From: Hippasteria phrygiana
Lineage: Eukaryota; Echinodermata; Asteroidea; Valvatida; Goniasteridae
Length of the DNA stretch: 64,000 nucleotides
Assembly: GCA_037893225.1 (NCBI GenBank)
Contig: JAZGUH010000058.1
Span: forward strand, 1-64,000
Direction: 5' to 3'
Under the pieces are notes generated by a model that searched no databases, was not told the DNA's origin, and was given only the letters and a program-made list of their open reading frames with translations. Made by a program: the position numbers and the translations under genes. Below, piece after piece: positions 35,301 through 43,191 of the stretch; positions within the stretch are counted from its first letter, which is position 1, and each line of letters begins with the position of its first letter.

Positions 35301-38300
35301 TTATCTAGTACTGCATTCAAGGTATTTTAAAACATGATGTGATTCAGAAATGCTGTATTTCCTGACAAAATAGGGAGGGGATGTAGTCATGCTATAAATC
35401 TGCCTCAGATTTTTACCACATATTGAACAGATGCAAATGTTGGTCTCTGGGTTCCGTGGATTTTTCCTCTTTCTCTGTTTAGGCATGGGGCTGAAGGAGG
35501 GAGGAGGGATACAAATTCCATGAACCTGCAAACCAACACAGCTTTTCTCTCTCTGGGTTTGACACTTAATGTACAGGCGCGGATCCAGAGGGGGGTTGGG
35601 GCTTTGGGGTCGAAACACCCCTCCCCCTCCCTGCTTGTTGCCATTTATTTTTGGCTTGTAAGGGCCTACACCTATAGGTACCGTAGCAAACCAGAAAAGA
35701 AAAGCAAAACCCCGTAAAGGTCTTATTTTGCGTGTACGGGTAAGAACAAAACAAAAAGATTAAATGGCGGCACCAACGCTTAGAAACGTTTTGGGCAAAT
35801 GTACAGATTTTTTTTCGAAACCCCATGCAAACAATTCTGGATCCGCCCCTGATGTATTACCGCCAGGGGCTTCTTAACAGTGATGAAAGATGACCAAATT
35901 GGCGTTTGGTTTCTTGATGATTGTTCTGCAGGAGAAGACCATCCAATCCTGTCTGCCTCACTTGTTCCCCACCGTCAATCTCACTTGGGGGATCGGGGAG
36001 TTTGGGAGACCAGAGCTGGCCCCTCAGCTGAGAGAAATCTGGAAGCCATTACCCGAGCCCCTCCGTACTTGGATAGAAAGCTACGAAGGTATATGCTGAT
36101 TGATGCACAAAATCTTGGTTTGAATTACTGAATGGAAGATGGTAGTCTGCTTGCCTCAAAATGAGAACATAAAATTATCACCTTCTGTACTAGTGATTTT
36201 TCAATGCATTCATGACTGCAATATCTTTGCCTATGTCCTTTACCTGGATAATAAGTCTTGGTATATTCTCTACCCTTCAGGCTGCTGTAGTAATTTAAAT
36301 TCAATCTATACCAAGCACGATATGGGGCAGAGGGGTACGGGTACCCTTTTTGTCCCTATACCCTATACACACTCCAGACTATTGTTTCCTAACACATCCC
36401 CCCTAGATTTATGAAAAGAATTCCTGAGATTCCGGGAACACAATGACCAACGCAAAAAGGGGGGGGGGGGGGGGGGGTTCCTCTGTCCCATATCGTGCTT
36501 CATATGATTCACTCTGTTCAATGTTAAAACCCCTTGCGTACCGAGGACGCCAAATTGCGCAAAAAAAAGTGGCACCAGGCCGGATGACGCCATTTGCCGC
36601 TATCTGTACAGTTTCAATCCATTGTTGGATTATTGTGTATGTTACACTTGACTGCACAAGTACATTGTGTCCGTTTCGCTTGGCTGCCAGAGCTGAGCCG
36701 GCGCGACACCCCGGCGCCTCTGGTAAATAACCGCACTTGCAGGGGTTAAACCACACCCCGCCCGATATCTGAAAGGAATTCCCGAGATTATGAGAACACA
36801 ATGACCAACACAAAAGAAGGGGGAGGTTCCTGTATAGGCCTATCTTGCTTCAAAAAATGTTAGCTTAGGTTCAAATTGACAGTGTGAAACCTTAGGACTT
36901 GAGGCTTGGGTGGGGGTTAACTCCCCCGTGGGAACTCACCTCTTCCCCGTGAATTAAAATAAACTTTATTACAATGATGGAACCATTATGTTGTGTATTC
37001 ATATATGCATTTAGTTTTGATGCATACGTCCAGGCTCTTGAAAGCACCGCCGATGATCTGAATTCCCCTTCCCCCCTATACAAAGAAGGGGAATTTTTTT
37101 ACATAAAATGTTTAGTCCAGAAAATCTGCCCTCTTTGACCACTGAGAAGATAACAGATGACAAGCAGAACGCAAAGACTGAAATGTCGACACAGAGAATA
37201 GTTGGTTCTTTATCAAAACCTTAAAGCCCCAAGTTTGTGGCAAACGGTCAAAGTTCATATAGAAGTCTCTTTCAGAATCTTACAGACCCTAAATAAAGGC
37301 GGTACGTTATGTTTCTCCCTCAGGAAAGGATTGTGCTTGCCAAGTGGCCAAAGTCTCCAAAGAAGACTTGGTACGAGACCTAAAGGAGCTGACTAACTAC
37401 AACAAAGACCTGTCCAACAGAATCGCCTCCCTCGGACAGGCTGAACGACCATTCATTCCTTCTCGCGACAAGACGCATGCCCCTCCTAGACCTAAAAAGC
37501 CAGCATCATTCGGTGTAACTCTTCCTCCCAAACCCAAACCAGTAGTTAAGCCTGCCAAATCACCAAAGCCCAAATTTCATTCTTTTGCTGCTTTTGAAGG
37601 AAAAGGGAAGAAAATCCCAAAGACTGAGCCAGAAAACCGTACCGTCAGTACGGATGGTTATGAGGTCCCGGATCTTTTTGAAGACAGGTAAGACACAGGA
37701 GCAACATCAAGGTCCAAACTCATGGAATCTGTGAATGGTTACGGTTAACCAAATTGCTACAACCTATTTATAGAAAATTTTGCACATTTAGCGTATTTCA
37801 CAGGCTAGCAAGGTATTTTAGCTTGTGCATGGGTACACATCCAGGGTTCTGTCCTTACCGGGCTAGCACAAACTTTCTTTTCATCCCAGGTATGGGATGA
37901 AAGGTAGAGAATGTAGGTGACGTCTGTGACTCCTTTTTCCACCCCAAAGAGACTCTTGACGTCCAAACCTACACTCCAGCATTTTAGTGCACCACAGCAA
38001 AGTTTATTAATGCAAGAGGGAGGTATTGGTTTCCCGACGGGCAGCAATCAAGCTGATATGAAAGTCATTCTTCTTTCTGCAGAAAAACTCAGTACTTCCT
38101 TCCTCCATGGTACTTCCTATTAAAAAGAAATCATGCAATGGATATCCAGTCCAATTGGTTTCAACACACAGTTACCATGCCTTACACAAATATAAACGTG
38201 ATCTCTGGAGATTAAAGGAAAGTGTTTGTTTTATTAATTTCATGAAATCTTTTAATCAGTTTATCATGCAAGATGGTGCTATTTTTGTTTGGTAATAACA

Positions 38301-40627
38301 GGAACTCCTTGTCCAAAAAGCATACAAATTGCAAACTAAATTCAGTCCTTCAAAACCAAGCCACCAACACGTTTTTAAGAAATACTGGCTACTAACAGAT
38401 TCCAAACATTTGCTGTTTAACATGAACATTCAGCAAACATGAAATAAATGTTAAACAGATTGATATTTATTAACACAAAGCTATATGACACTGCTGTTGT
38501 TCCTTCGATGACACACTGGCTCTTGACTATGGAAATTTGAATTAGCATAGAAACCAAAATGTTGAAATTACTCCAAATGATTCCTACAAAATATGGAAAT
38601 TCATTGTAACATGGGAAAAAATGTCATATCTCGAAAGACATGAAAGGTGGACTTATGATGTTGACAAATATTCCCAATTGTTACCTTTTAACATATTTGT
38701 TTTTGTTCCAACAAAGAGATTTTATTTTTTACCTACATGTATTGGTGCCATAATATGCCATCACATGGTTCTTTTAAATCTTGTCATCAAGTAATACAAT
38801 CCAAGCATTCGGACACGAGACTTTGTGATTCATTTTCTGTACAGTGACAACGAAGAAAATTGTGACTATGAGGTTGTCCCGGATTTGAAAGACGGTAAAA
38901 CAGCTGGACATAAAACAATGCAGGAAACATGTCAAGAACTGAAGATGATATTGCAACAAAAGGAGAAGGTAACTTTGTCTGCAAATTTCATTCAAATGAC
39001 AGAATAAAAACCTTGGACTTTAACAGGGATTATTATGTGTTTGTATTACAGACAGAATGGAGCCTTGTGTCTTGTTTAAAAAAAATCATGACAATTAGTC
39101 AGAACTGTTATTTTAATCACCAAAATCAGTGTCTCCCACGTTTAAAATCTTGGTGATTCAAGGCTGCAAGCTTTCTCCAGTATTTCAATTTCCAACCCAC
39201 CCCCCCCCCAAAAAAAAACCAAAAAAAAACAAAAACATAACCACATTCAATGTTAACCCTAAATCTCTAGTTAAAGAAAATGTTGCGACATTTTAAAAAA
39301 GTATGTTTTGATTGTTCAATGCAGACGATTTCTAAGCTGAAAGAAGAAAATGAAAGGCTGAAGGAGAAATGCAAGGTTTGTAAAAATAGGAAAAACCAAA
39401 CTACAAAACGTGAACAATTTGTTGGGAAAATATTAGAAAATACTCAATTCCTGCAACGCCAAATAGCTAATGAGATGTCATGAACATTTTAGGCAGCAAA
39501 TCTCATTAAAACCCTCCTATAACTATCACAGCCTATAACTATCACAGTTTGTGTGTGTTTCAACCTGTCATTTGATAGGTTTGATCTGTACAGCAGTTGG
39601 ATCGATTTTGGCCCTGAGAACAGGAGGGATTTATAATTAATTAAGTTAAAGTCCCATCAAGCACACAGGCCAAGATATTTACATGTAATAGCCTAGAATA
39701 TCCGGAGTACGGGATCTCAAGGAGTGTACACCCCGGGATATCCCGGGCACACTGACAGAACTATAACTGAACTATTACAGGTTGATATAGCATTGGCAGA
39801 GCTGCCAACATTGTTACATTGTGTGATTCAATGTATAAATGAAATAAACCTTTGTATGTTTGAGCTCAATCCATTATCAGAGTCCCAAGAATATAGTCAA
39901 GATGATGATTTGGTATACATTCATGTGGGCTTATTTTGATTTCATCAACTGAAATAAGCCATGGCATTTCTGAAGGTCTTCTGTCTTGGAGTTGACAGCA
40001 TTTCAGACAGAAATGTTTCTGTGAAGTAACACTACTGGGGGTGGGGTTACCCCGTAGGGGAGGACGTTTTTCAATCCTGTTCATGTGCCCTTAATTTTCC
40101 CCATGATAATGTTGTAGGACCTACACATTACAGTAGCATTGAGCAAAATTAATAAATATGTCACATTAATTTGATTCCTTTTTGACGGTTGATTCTCTCC
40201 TTTTCAGAAACTAGAGCAAGAAAAAGATAATATACGGCTGTCCAACTTCAAAAACGTTGACGAAATCAACCGACTCCAGGGGGAGATTGACCAGTTGCTG
40301 TCCAGGAATGATAGGGACATTTATGATGTCATTCAGCAGGCGGCGCGCCCTCTACCAGTACTGCCGCAGAGCCCAGATGCAGTGATCTACAACACCCCCG
40401 ATTCCCTGCTGGTTGAGAAGGCCTTGCTGTCACGCACCGACATGGAGGGTGTGGCAGACATACTGCGGCAGTTGGGCTTGAGTCGTTACGTGGACAAGTT
40501 TAAGGAGGAAGAGGTTAATGGGGCACTGCTAATCACTCTGGACGAGACAGTGTTGAAGGAAGATTTGGGAATGACAGGTTTGCATGCACGCAAGTTACTA
40601 CTGGAAATCAAGAAAAATACAAAGTAG
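25871..40627 (+). CDS. CABIT-SAM adaptor protein (Themis/GAREM-like), nine coding exons
   Basis: Coding exons are 25871-26345, 31932-32116, 33578-33709, 35145-35321, 35932-36088, 37324-37687, 38845-38968, 39325-39375 and 40208-40627. They join in frame to 694 residues. Seen in order: a proline-rich start (about 45-70); a CABIT-like all-beta module (about 75-375) with the recurring strands ELPQLVKVGERF, PSVVRVLEGYG and GLEFPQRVRVVEE; a basic proline-rich stretch (428-458) with APPRPKKPASF; tyrosine motifs DGYEVPDL (Tyr488) and CDYEVVPDL (Tyr505); a coiled coil (about 515-590); Tyr594 and Tyr616; and a SAM domain (about 633-691) with ILRQLGLSRYVDKF and LGMTGLHARKLLLEI. Known: CABIT proteins Themis and GAREM bind GRB2 through proline-rich and phosphotyrosine sites and tune T-cell-receptor or EGFR/ERK signalling; GAREM also ends in a SAM domain. 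Inferred: a cytosolic GRB2-linked scaffold. It was not matched to one named orthologue. Confidence 0.88.
26787..26857 (+). repeat. Duplicated ACTGTAACATCCACC plus poly-C unit
   Basis: The word ACTGTAACATCCACC followed by about 20 C occurs twice in a row, just downstream of CABIT-SAM exon 1. Confidence 0.85.
27180..27310 (-). repeat. tRNA-type SINE end folded into a palindrome
   Basis: The SINE words GGGAAACTGACTAGGTAA and TTTGAACCTGCGACCTCC (as at 2150-2230) run into a perfect palindrome: 27251-27271 pairs with 27280-27300 around an 8-base centre. The right arm ends GTCGCAGGTTCGAA, the T-loop box in opposite orientation. Confidence 0.8.
28262..28474 (+). mobile_element. GGATCC-ended element, related copy
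   Basis: Starts GGCGGATCCAGGGGGGG and ends TTCTGGATCCGCTCTTG; about 210 bp with two TTTGGCCCC blocks inside. Same end motif as the two other GGATCC elements but a different interior. Confidence 0.55.
28480..28853 (-). mobile_element. AGGCCTTTTCACACTAG element, copy 2
   Basis: Opposite orientation to copy 1. Shared words: TTTCTCAACCCGGGTTGTA, GGCCAAGCTGTACAATTAAC and the end TCTAGTGTGAAAAGGCCTTA. Its other end is not complete. Confidence 0.65.
29995..30089 (+). repeat. Inverted repeat of 18-bp arms
   Basis: ACCACCAAAATGACATCG (29995-30012) and CGATGTCATTTTGGTGGT (30072-30089), perfect, 59 bases apart. Possibly a tiny MITE. Confidence 0.8.
30231..30293 (+). repeat. C-rich tract
   Basis: About 60 bases almost all C, interrupted by short A/T words. 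The proline-rich open frames over it are artefacts. Confidence 0.9.
31241..31565 (+). repeat. 20-bp tandem array of about 16 units
   Basis: The unit ACCAAACAAATATATGTCGG is seen in the first six repeats. Later units change in blocks to ...TATATATAGG and then a mix of ...TATATATAGA. It lies in intron 1 of the CABIT-SAM gene, about 370 bases before exon 2. Confidence 0.95.
31932..32116 (+). CDS. CABIT-SAM gene coding exon 2
   Basis: After acceptor TCTGTTCAG the split codon makes Asp159; then residues 160-220, PRLDDKLYTGATALMNAKPM and PSVVRVLEGYGSDDYTE. This is the repeat-like second sheet of CABIT. Donor GTGCGT after ...KRHDKQK, phase 0. Confidence 0.87.
32228..32422 (+). mobile_element. MITE with perfect 22-bp inverted ends
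   Basis: 32228-32249 and 32401-32422 are perfect inverted repeats (ATAAGCCAGTTCGGTATTTC...). 195 bp, in intron 2 of the CABIT-SAM gene, and directly joined to the next element. Confidence 0.85.
32423..32643 (+). mobile_element. GGGGCCAATTTCATG MITE
   Basis: Ends AGACCTGGGGCCAATTTCAT and GTGAAATTGGCCCCTGGTCT. Inside are CTTGCTTAGGAAAAACAGG and TTTTTGTGCTTAGCAGC. A decayed relative lies at about 43690-43765. Confidence 0.8.
33578..33709 (+). CDS. CABIT-SAM gene coding exon 3
   Basis: Residues 221-264: VLIAQNQIGHRLELHRDMEC AHF... to HMSELIGLEFPQ. The Cys in HRDMECAHF may be the conserved CABIT cysteine. The donor read here is CAA|GTATAA, which alone keeps the frame into exon 4. A nearby GCAAGT looks stronger but would shift the frame. 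Confidence 0.85.
33728..33842 (-). mobile_element. 3' end of a retroelement with (AAATA)n-type tail
   Basis: On the minus strand CCCAGGCTCCCGGGGAAAAC, TTGTGCTAACCTGGCAAAAT, then (AAAT)n. A diverged relative is at 5955-6040. This looks like a LINE or SINE tail just after CABIT-SAM exon 3. Confidence 0.55.
34369..34467 (+). repeat. Long hairpin: 39-bp arms with one mismatch
   Basis: 34369-34407 pairs with 34429-34467, one mismatch. The 21-base centre itself contains the palindrome GTGGCTGCAGCCAC. Intron 3 of the CABIT-SAM gene; the following bases carry CGCTTGGCTGCACAAGC, as in the CCGGATGACG family. Confidence 0.9.
35145..35321 (+). CDS. CABIT-SAM gene coding exon 4
   Basis: Residues 265-323: RVRVVEETNFERRKPKEEKV and on to SIPLNIPLALSSTAFK. 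It has a basic linker (FERRKPKEEK), then CABIT strands (DLQVIATRTKKPGLLSIPL). Acceptor CCATGCAG, donor GTATTT, phase 0 both sides. Confidence 0.88.
35578..35850 (+). mobile_element. GGATCC-ended MITE, copy 2
   Basis: Starts GCGCGGATCCAGAGGGG and ends CTGGATCCGCCCCTG, so the ends are inverted repeats. The inside matches 3217-3495 reversed. It lies in intron 4 of the CABIT-SAM gene. Confidence 0.65.
35932..36088 (+). CDS. CABIT-SAM gene coding exon 5
   Basis: Residues 324-375 plus one base: EKTIQSCLPHLFPTVNLTWG through LREIWKPLPEPLRTWIESYE. It closes the CABIT region. Acceptor TTCTGCAG, donor GTATAT, phase 1. Confidence 0.87.
36314..36501 (+). mobile_element. GATATGGGG MITE, copy 3
   Basis: In intron 5 of the CABIT-SAM gene. 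Ends AGCACGATATGGGGCA and CCCATATCGTGCTT, with a 19-base poly-G run near the right end. A partial fourth copy without its left end follows at about 36742-36850. Confidence 0.7.
36520..36752 (+). mobile_element. CCGGATGACG repeat family, copy 2
   Basis: Plus orientation, intron 5 of the CABIT-SAM gene: ACCAGGCCGGATGACGCC, AATCCATTGTTGGATTATTG, GTCCGTTTCGCTTGGCTGCC, then GGGGTTAAAC. Confidence 0.6.
37324..37687 (+). CDS. CABIT-SAM gene coding exon 6
   Basis: Residues 376-496 plus two bases. A short charged helix (VSKEDLVRDLKELTNYNKDL) leads into a Lys/Pro-rich disordered segment with APPRPKKP and several PKP repeats, then DGYEVPDLFED. The RPKKP core fits the RxxKP pattern bound by the C-terminal SH3 domain of GRB2/GADS. 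Acceptor CCCTCAG, donor GTAAGA, phase 2. Confidence 0.88.
38845..38968 (+). CDS. CABIT-SAM gene coding exon 7
   Basis: The split codon makes Ser497; then residues 498-538: DNEENCDYEVVPDLKDGKTA and a helix TMQETCQELKMILQQKEK that opens the coiled coil. Acceptor TGTACAG, donor GTAACT, phase 0. Confidence 0.85.
39325..39375 (+). CDS. CABIT-SAM gene coding exon 8 (51 nt coiled-coil exon)
   Basis: A 17-codon exon, TISKLKEENERLKEKCK, a heptad-like helix continuing the coiled coil. Acceptor CAATGCAG, donor GTTTGT. It is symmetric (phase 0-0), so it could be skipped without a frame change. Confidence 0.82.
40208..40627 (+). CDS. CABIT-SAM gene coding exon 9 with SAM domain and stop
   Basis: Residues 556-694. 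The end of the coiled coil (KLEQEKDNIRLSNF, INRLQGEIDQLL) is followed by RPLPVLPQSP, Tyr594/Tyr616 motifs, and the SAM domain up to ...LLLEIKKNTK, stop TAG 40625-40627. The SAM helix-5 signature GLHARKLLLEI and the Leu/Gly positions of helices 1-4 are intact. Confidence 0.9.
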   Translation, partial: KLEQEKDNIRLSNFKNVDEINRLQGEIDQLLSRNDRDIYDVIQQAARPLPVLPQSPDAVIYNTPDSLLVEKALLSRTDMEGVADILRQLGLSRYVDKFKEEEVNGALLITLDETVLKEDLGMTGLHARKLLLEIKKNTK

Positions 40628-40699
40628 GAATGGAGGTGCAACACGTATTCACAGCGAAAATGAGGATATTTTGGGGTTGTTTGCAATAGTTGGTGGCAG

Positions 40700-40889
40700 A
40701 GTTGTAGTCGAGTCCCTGCAAGTCTTTTCACAAGTCCTTTCGCAAGCCCAGTCATAAGTCCTTTCATAAAGCCGGTCACAAGTAACTGGATGAACAATGA
40801 CAAAGGAATGCCTTTGTCAAAGCTCATTTGAATAGCTTGTGATTGGAATTAGGACTGGGGTGCTTGTGATGGACTCGTCTCGACTACAT
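40700..40889 (+). mobile_element. GTCGAGTCC element in the CABIT-SAM 3' region, copy 1
   Basis: AGTTGTAGTCGAGTCC at the left and GACTCGTCTCGACTACAT at the right. The interior CATTGACAA-type words and AATAGCTTGTGATTGGAATT match 53151-53367 in reverse. It starts 73 bases after the stop codon, so it is probably transcribed in the 3' UTR. Confidence 0.75.
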
Positions 40890-41274
40890 CCCTGGTGGGT
40901 GGACTTATGTTGGAGTCTAATATTATGCACTGAAAGTTTGGACTGCAGTCATCCATGCACTTGGAGTCCCCCTAAAATTGCTATGGTTGGGAAAGATCAT
41001 TTAAAAGTAAAATATAATAATGTAAACGACCATCACTTGAAAATGCGCCGTTTGTCTATAAAATGAAAATATTTGGGGGACATCAGTTCAGTTTGGAAAC
41101 GTTGGCATTTAGAGTGGTGCCTTTGTGCTTTGGTTGCGGACAGGCGCCAGTCTGAATGTCCATGTTTTCTATTTCCCCTTATTTCTCAATATATATTACA
41201 CATTACGGTAGAATTTTTACACTCAGACCTCGCCTTGGAAATATGTTAGGCAACTAACAAGTTGATTAAATTTG

Positions 41275-41404
41275 GCGGGGGGTGGGGTGGGGGGGGGGGG
41301 GGGTGGGGGTGGGGGGGGGGGTGGGGGGGGGGTGGGGGGTGTGGGGGGGGGGGGGGGGGTGGGTGGTGGGGGGGGGGGGGGTGGGGGTGGGGGGGGGTGG
41401 GGTG
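41275..41404 (+). repeat. G-rich minisatellite (GGGGGTGG-type), 130 bp
   Basis: Almost only G on the plus strand with single T about every 5-12 bases. Very strong G-quadruplex potential; it lies about 650 bases after the CABIT-SAM stop. Confidence 0.95.
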
Positions 41405-41894
41405 TTTGGGCAATGTATGCCTTTAAGCAGCACAATTGTGGTCGATTTAGAACACAAGTATGTAGAATATATGCAGAAACCTATTGCCATTCTTTCCTAC
41501 TTAGATGTACAATGTACCCTGTTTACACAGAAATTCTAAGAAGGAAGATGTGTATCAAGTGAGGTCTTTTCAAGTGTATACATGTATATTGAAAGTGTTT
41601 TCAATATTTGATAGTTTATGAAGGTTTATATTTGAACCAGTACATGTTCTCTATGCAGTATCATGAAATTAAATGTTTGTATAATTCAAGTTATCCTTGG
41701 GGGGGGGGGGGGGGGGGGGAAACAGGTTTAATTTATAGATGGCAGCCATGTCAGTGGGCCATCTTTGTGCTGAGGGGGGCAAGGGCAAACCCCTACTCTT
41801 TCATGACAGGTGCTCTGGGATCATATTATACCTGCACTGATCTATAGGCAGATCAGTGCAGGTTGTCAAATGTTGTAAAAGAGTGAAAAACTCA

Positions 41895-42078
41895 CTCTCC
41901 AAAAGAGTGAATCCTCTTATAAAAACCACTCGAAAAGAGTGAAATTTCCACTCTTTCGGGACAACTCGAAAAAGAGTTGTCTCTTATATGGCTCCTCAAA
42001 AGAGTGGAAATTTCACTCTTTTTGAGTGGTTTTCACTCTTTTTGAGTGGTTTGAGAAGGGATTCACTCTTTTGGAGAG
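41895..42078 (+). mobile_element. AAAAGAGTGAATCC foldback element
   Basis: CTCTCCAAAAGAGTGAATCC at the left and GGATTCACTCTTTTGGAGAG at the right. Nested inner pairs (AAAGAGTGAAATTTCCACTC with GAGTGGAAATTTCACTCTTT) allow a long stem. Confidence 0.85.
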
Positions 42079-42375
42079 CAAGGGCGTGGCTCCAATGCAG
42101 TTTGTGAAATGTTGTCTGTTGTTTTAGGGGCGTGGCTCCAGTGCAGTTTGTGAAATATTGTCAATGTTGTCTTAGGGGCGTGGCTGCAGTGCAGTGTGTG
42201 AAATATTGTCAATGTTGTCTTAGGGGCGTGGCTCTGGTGCAGTTTGTGAAATGTTGTCTGAGGGGCGTGGCTGCAGTGCAGTTTGTGAAATAGTGTTGTT
42301 TTAGGGGTGTGGCTCCAGTGCAGTTTGTGAAATATTCTCCAAAGTTACAGTAGACGTTGCTTTAGGGGCGTGACT
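42079..42375 (+). repeat. Tandem array GGGGCGTGGCTCCAGTGCAG, about seven units
   Basis: Units of 39-61 bp, mostly about 48, each AGGGGCGTGGCTNCAGTGCA then GTTTGTGAAATATTGT. It starts where the foldback element ends. Confidence 0.85.
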
Positions 42376-43083
42376 ATGACCAAATAGCACTAAGTGAAAT
42401 GTCAGACAGCTGCTTTTATCAATAATTAATTTGGAATCCTACAATTTATATACACTGTACAGCTATTCAGATGTACTCAGATTTTACTCGGATGTACGAA
42501 GTTTGTTACATTGTATTGGCTTTCAAATACTCAGACAAGTAAACACTTTATTTTGCTTTAAGCAAAATAACAATAGTTAAAAATAATAGAAATTAAAACA
42601 AGCTTTATTGCCGGCATGAAGTAATGTATTTGTTTCTACTCAGTATACTTCCTTGTAGGAAGTAATCAATCAATCATCACTATATGAGAACTGAGTTATA
42701 CCCATGCCAGTTTATTATCCATACAATTTTGAATTAAATACCACAGAAATGTAATTATTATCAAGTTTGGAAATTATGCTCAAACGCTAAATTATCATGG
42801 GGTCATTCAAAATTTGATGTGTTTAATTACATTGTGTATACCACTAATCAGCTCCACTTACAATGTAAAGGCTAATGTAAGGTAATTCTCCAGACTGTCA
42901 AAAGCCTGCCAAACACTTTTATTATTCTTTCCACTGCACGAACGAAAAACACTCATTATTTATTCACCATTGAATAGAAATATTTTTTGCGTTGCGGCCG
43001 CGCCGTGCATTGGGACGAATAATTTAATGCACCTGATCAACAATCCACCAATCAGATGACTGGGATTTATTCAGGTGTTGTAT

Positions 43084-43191
43084 AATTGATATTAGCTCCT
43101 CTCGGTATTGAAAGCTGATAAACTATAGTTCCCTTGGCTTCACCTCGGGAACTAATTTGTCAACTTCCAATACCTCAGGAAGCTCATATCC
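43084..43191 (+). repeat. Nested inverted repeat TAGTTCCC...GGGAACTA
   Basis: Outer arms GATATTAGCTCCTCTCGGTA and ATACCTCAGGAAGCTCATAT; inner arms TAGTTCCC and GGGAACTA. Confidence 0.6.

Noticed and set aside
41223..41562. Glycine- or proline-rich proteins on both strands
   Set aside because: They are translations of the G-rich minisatellite.
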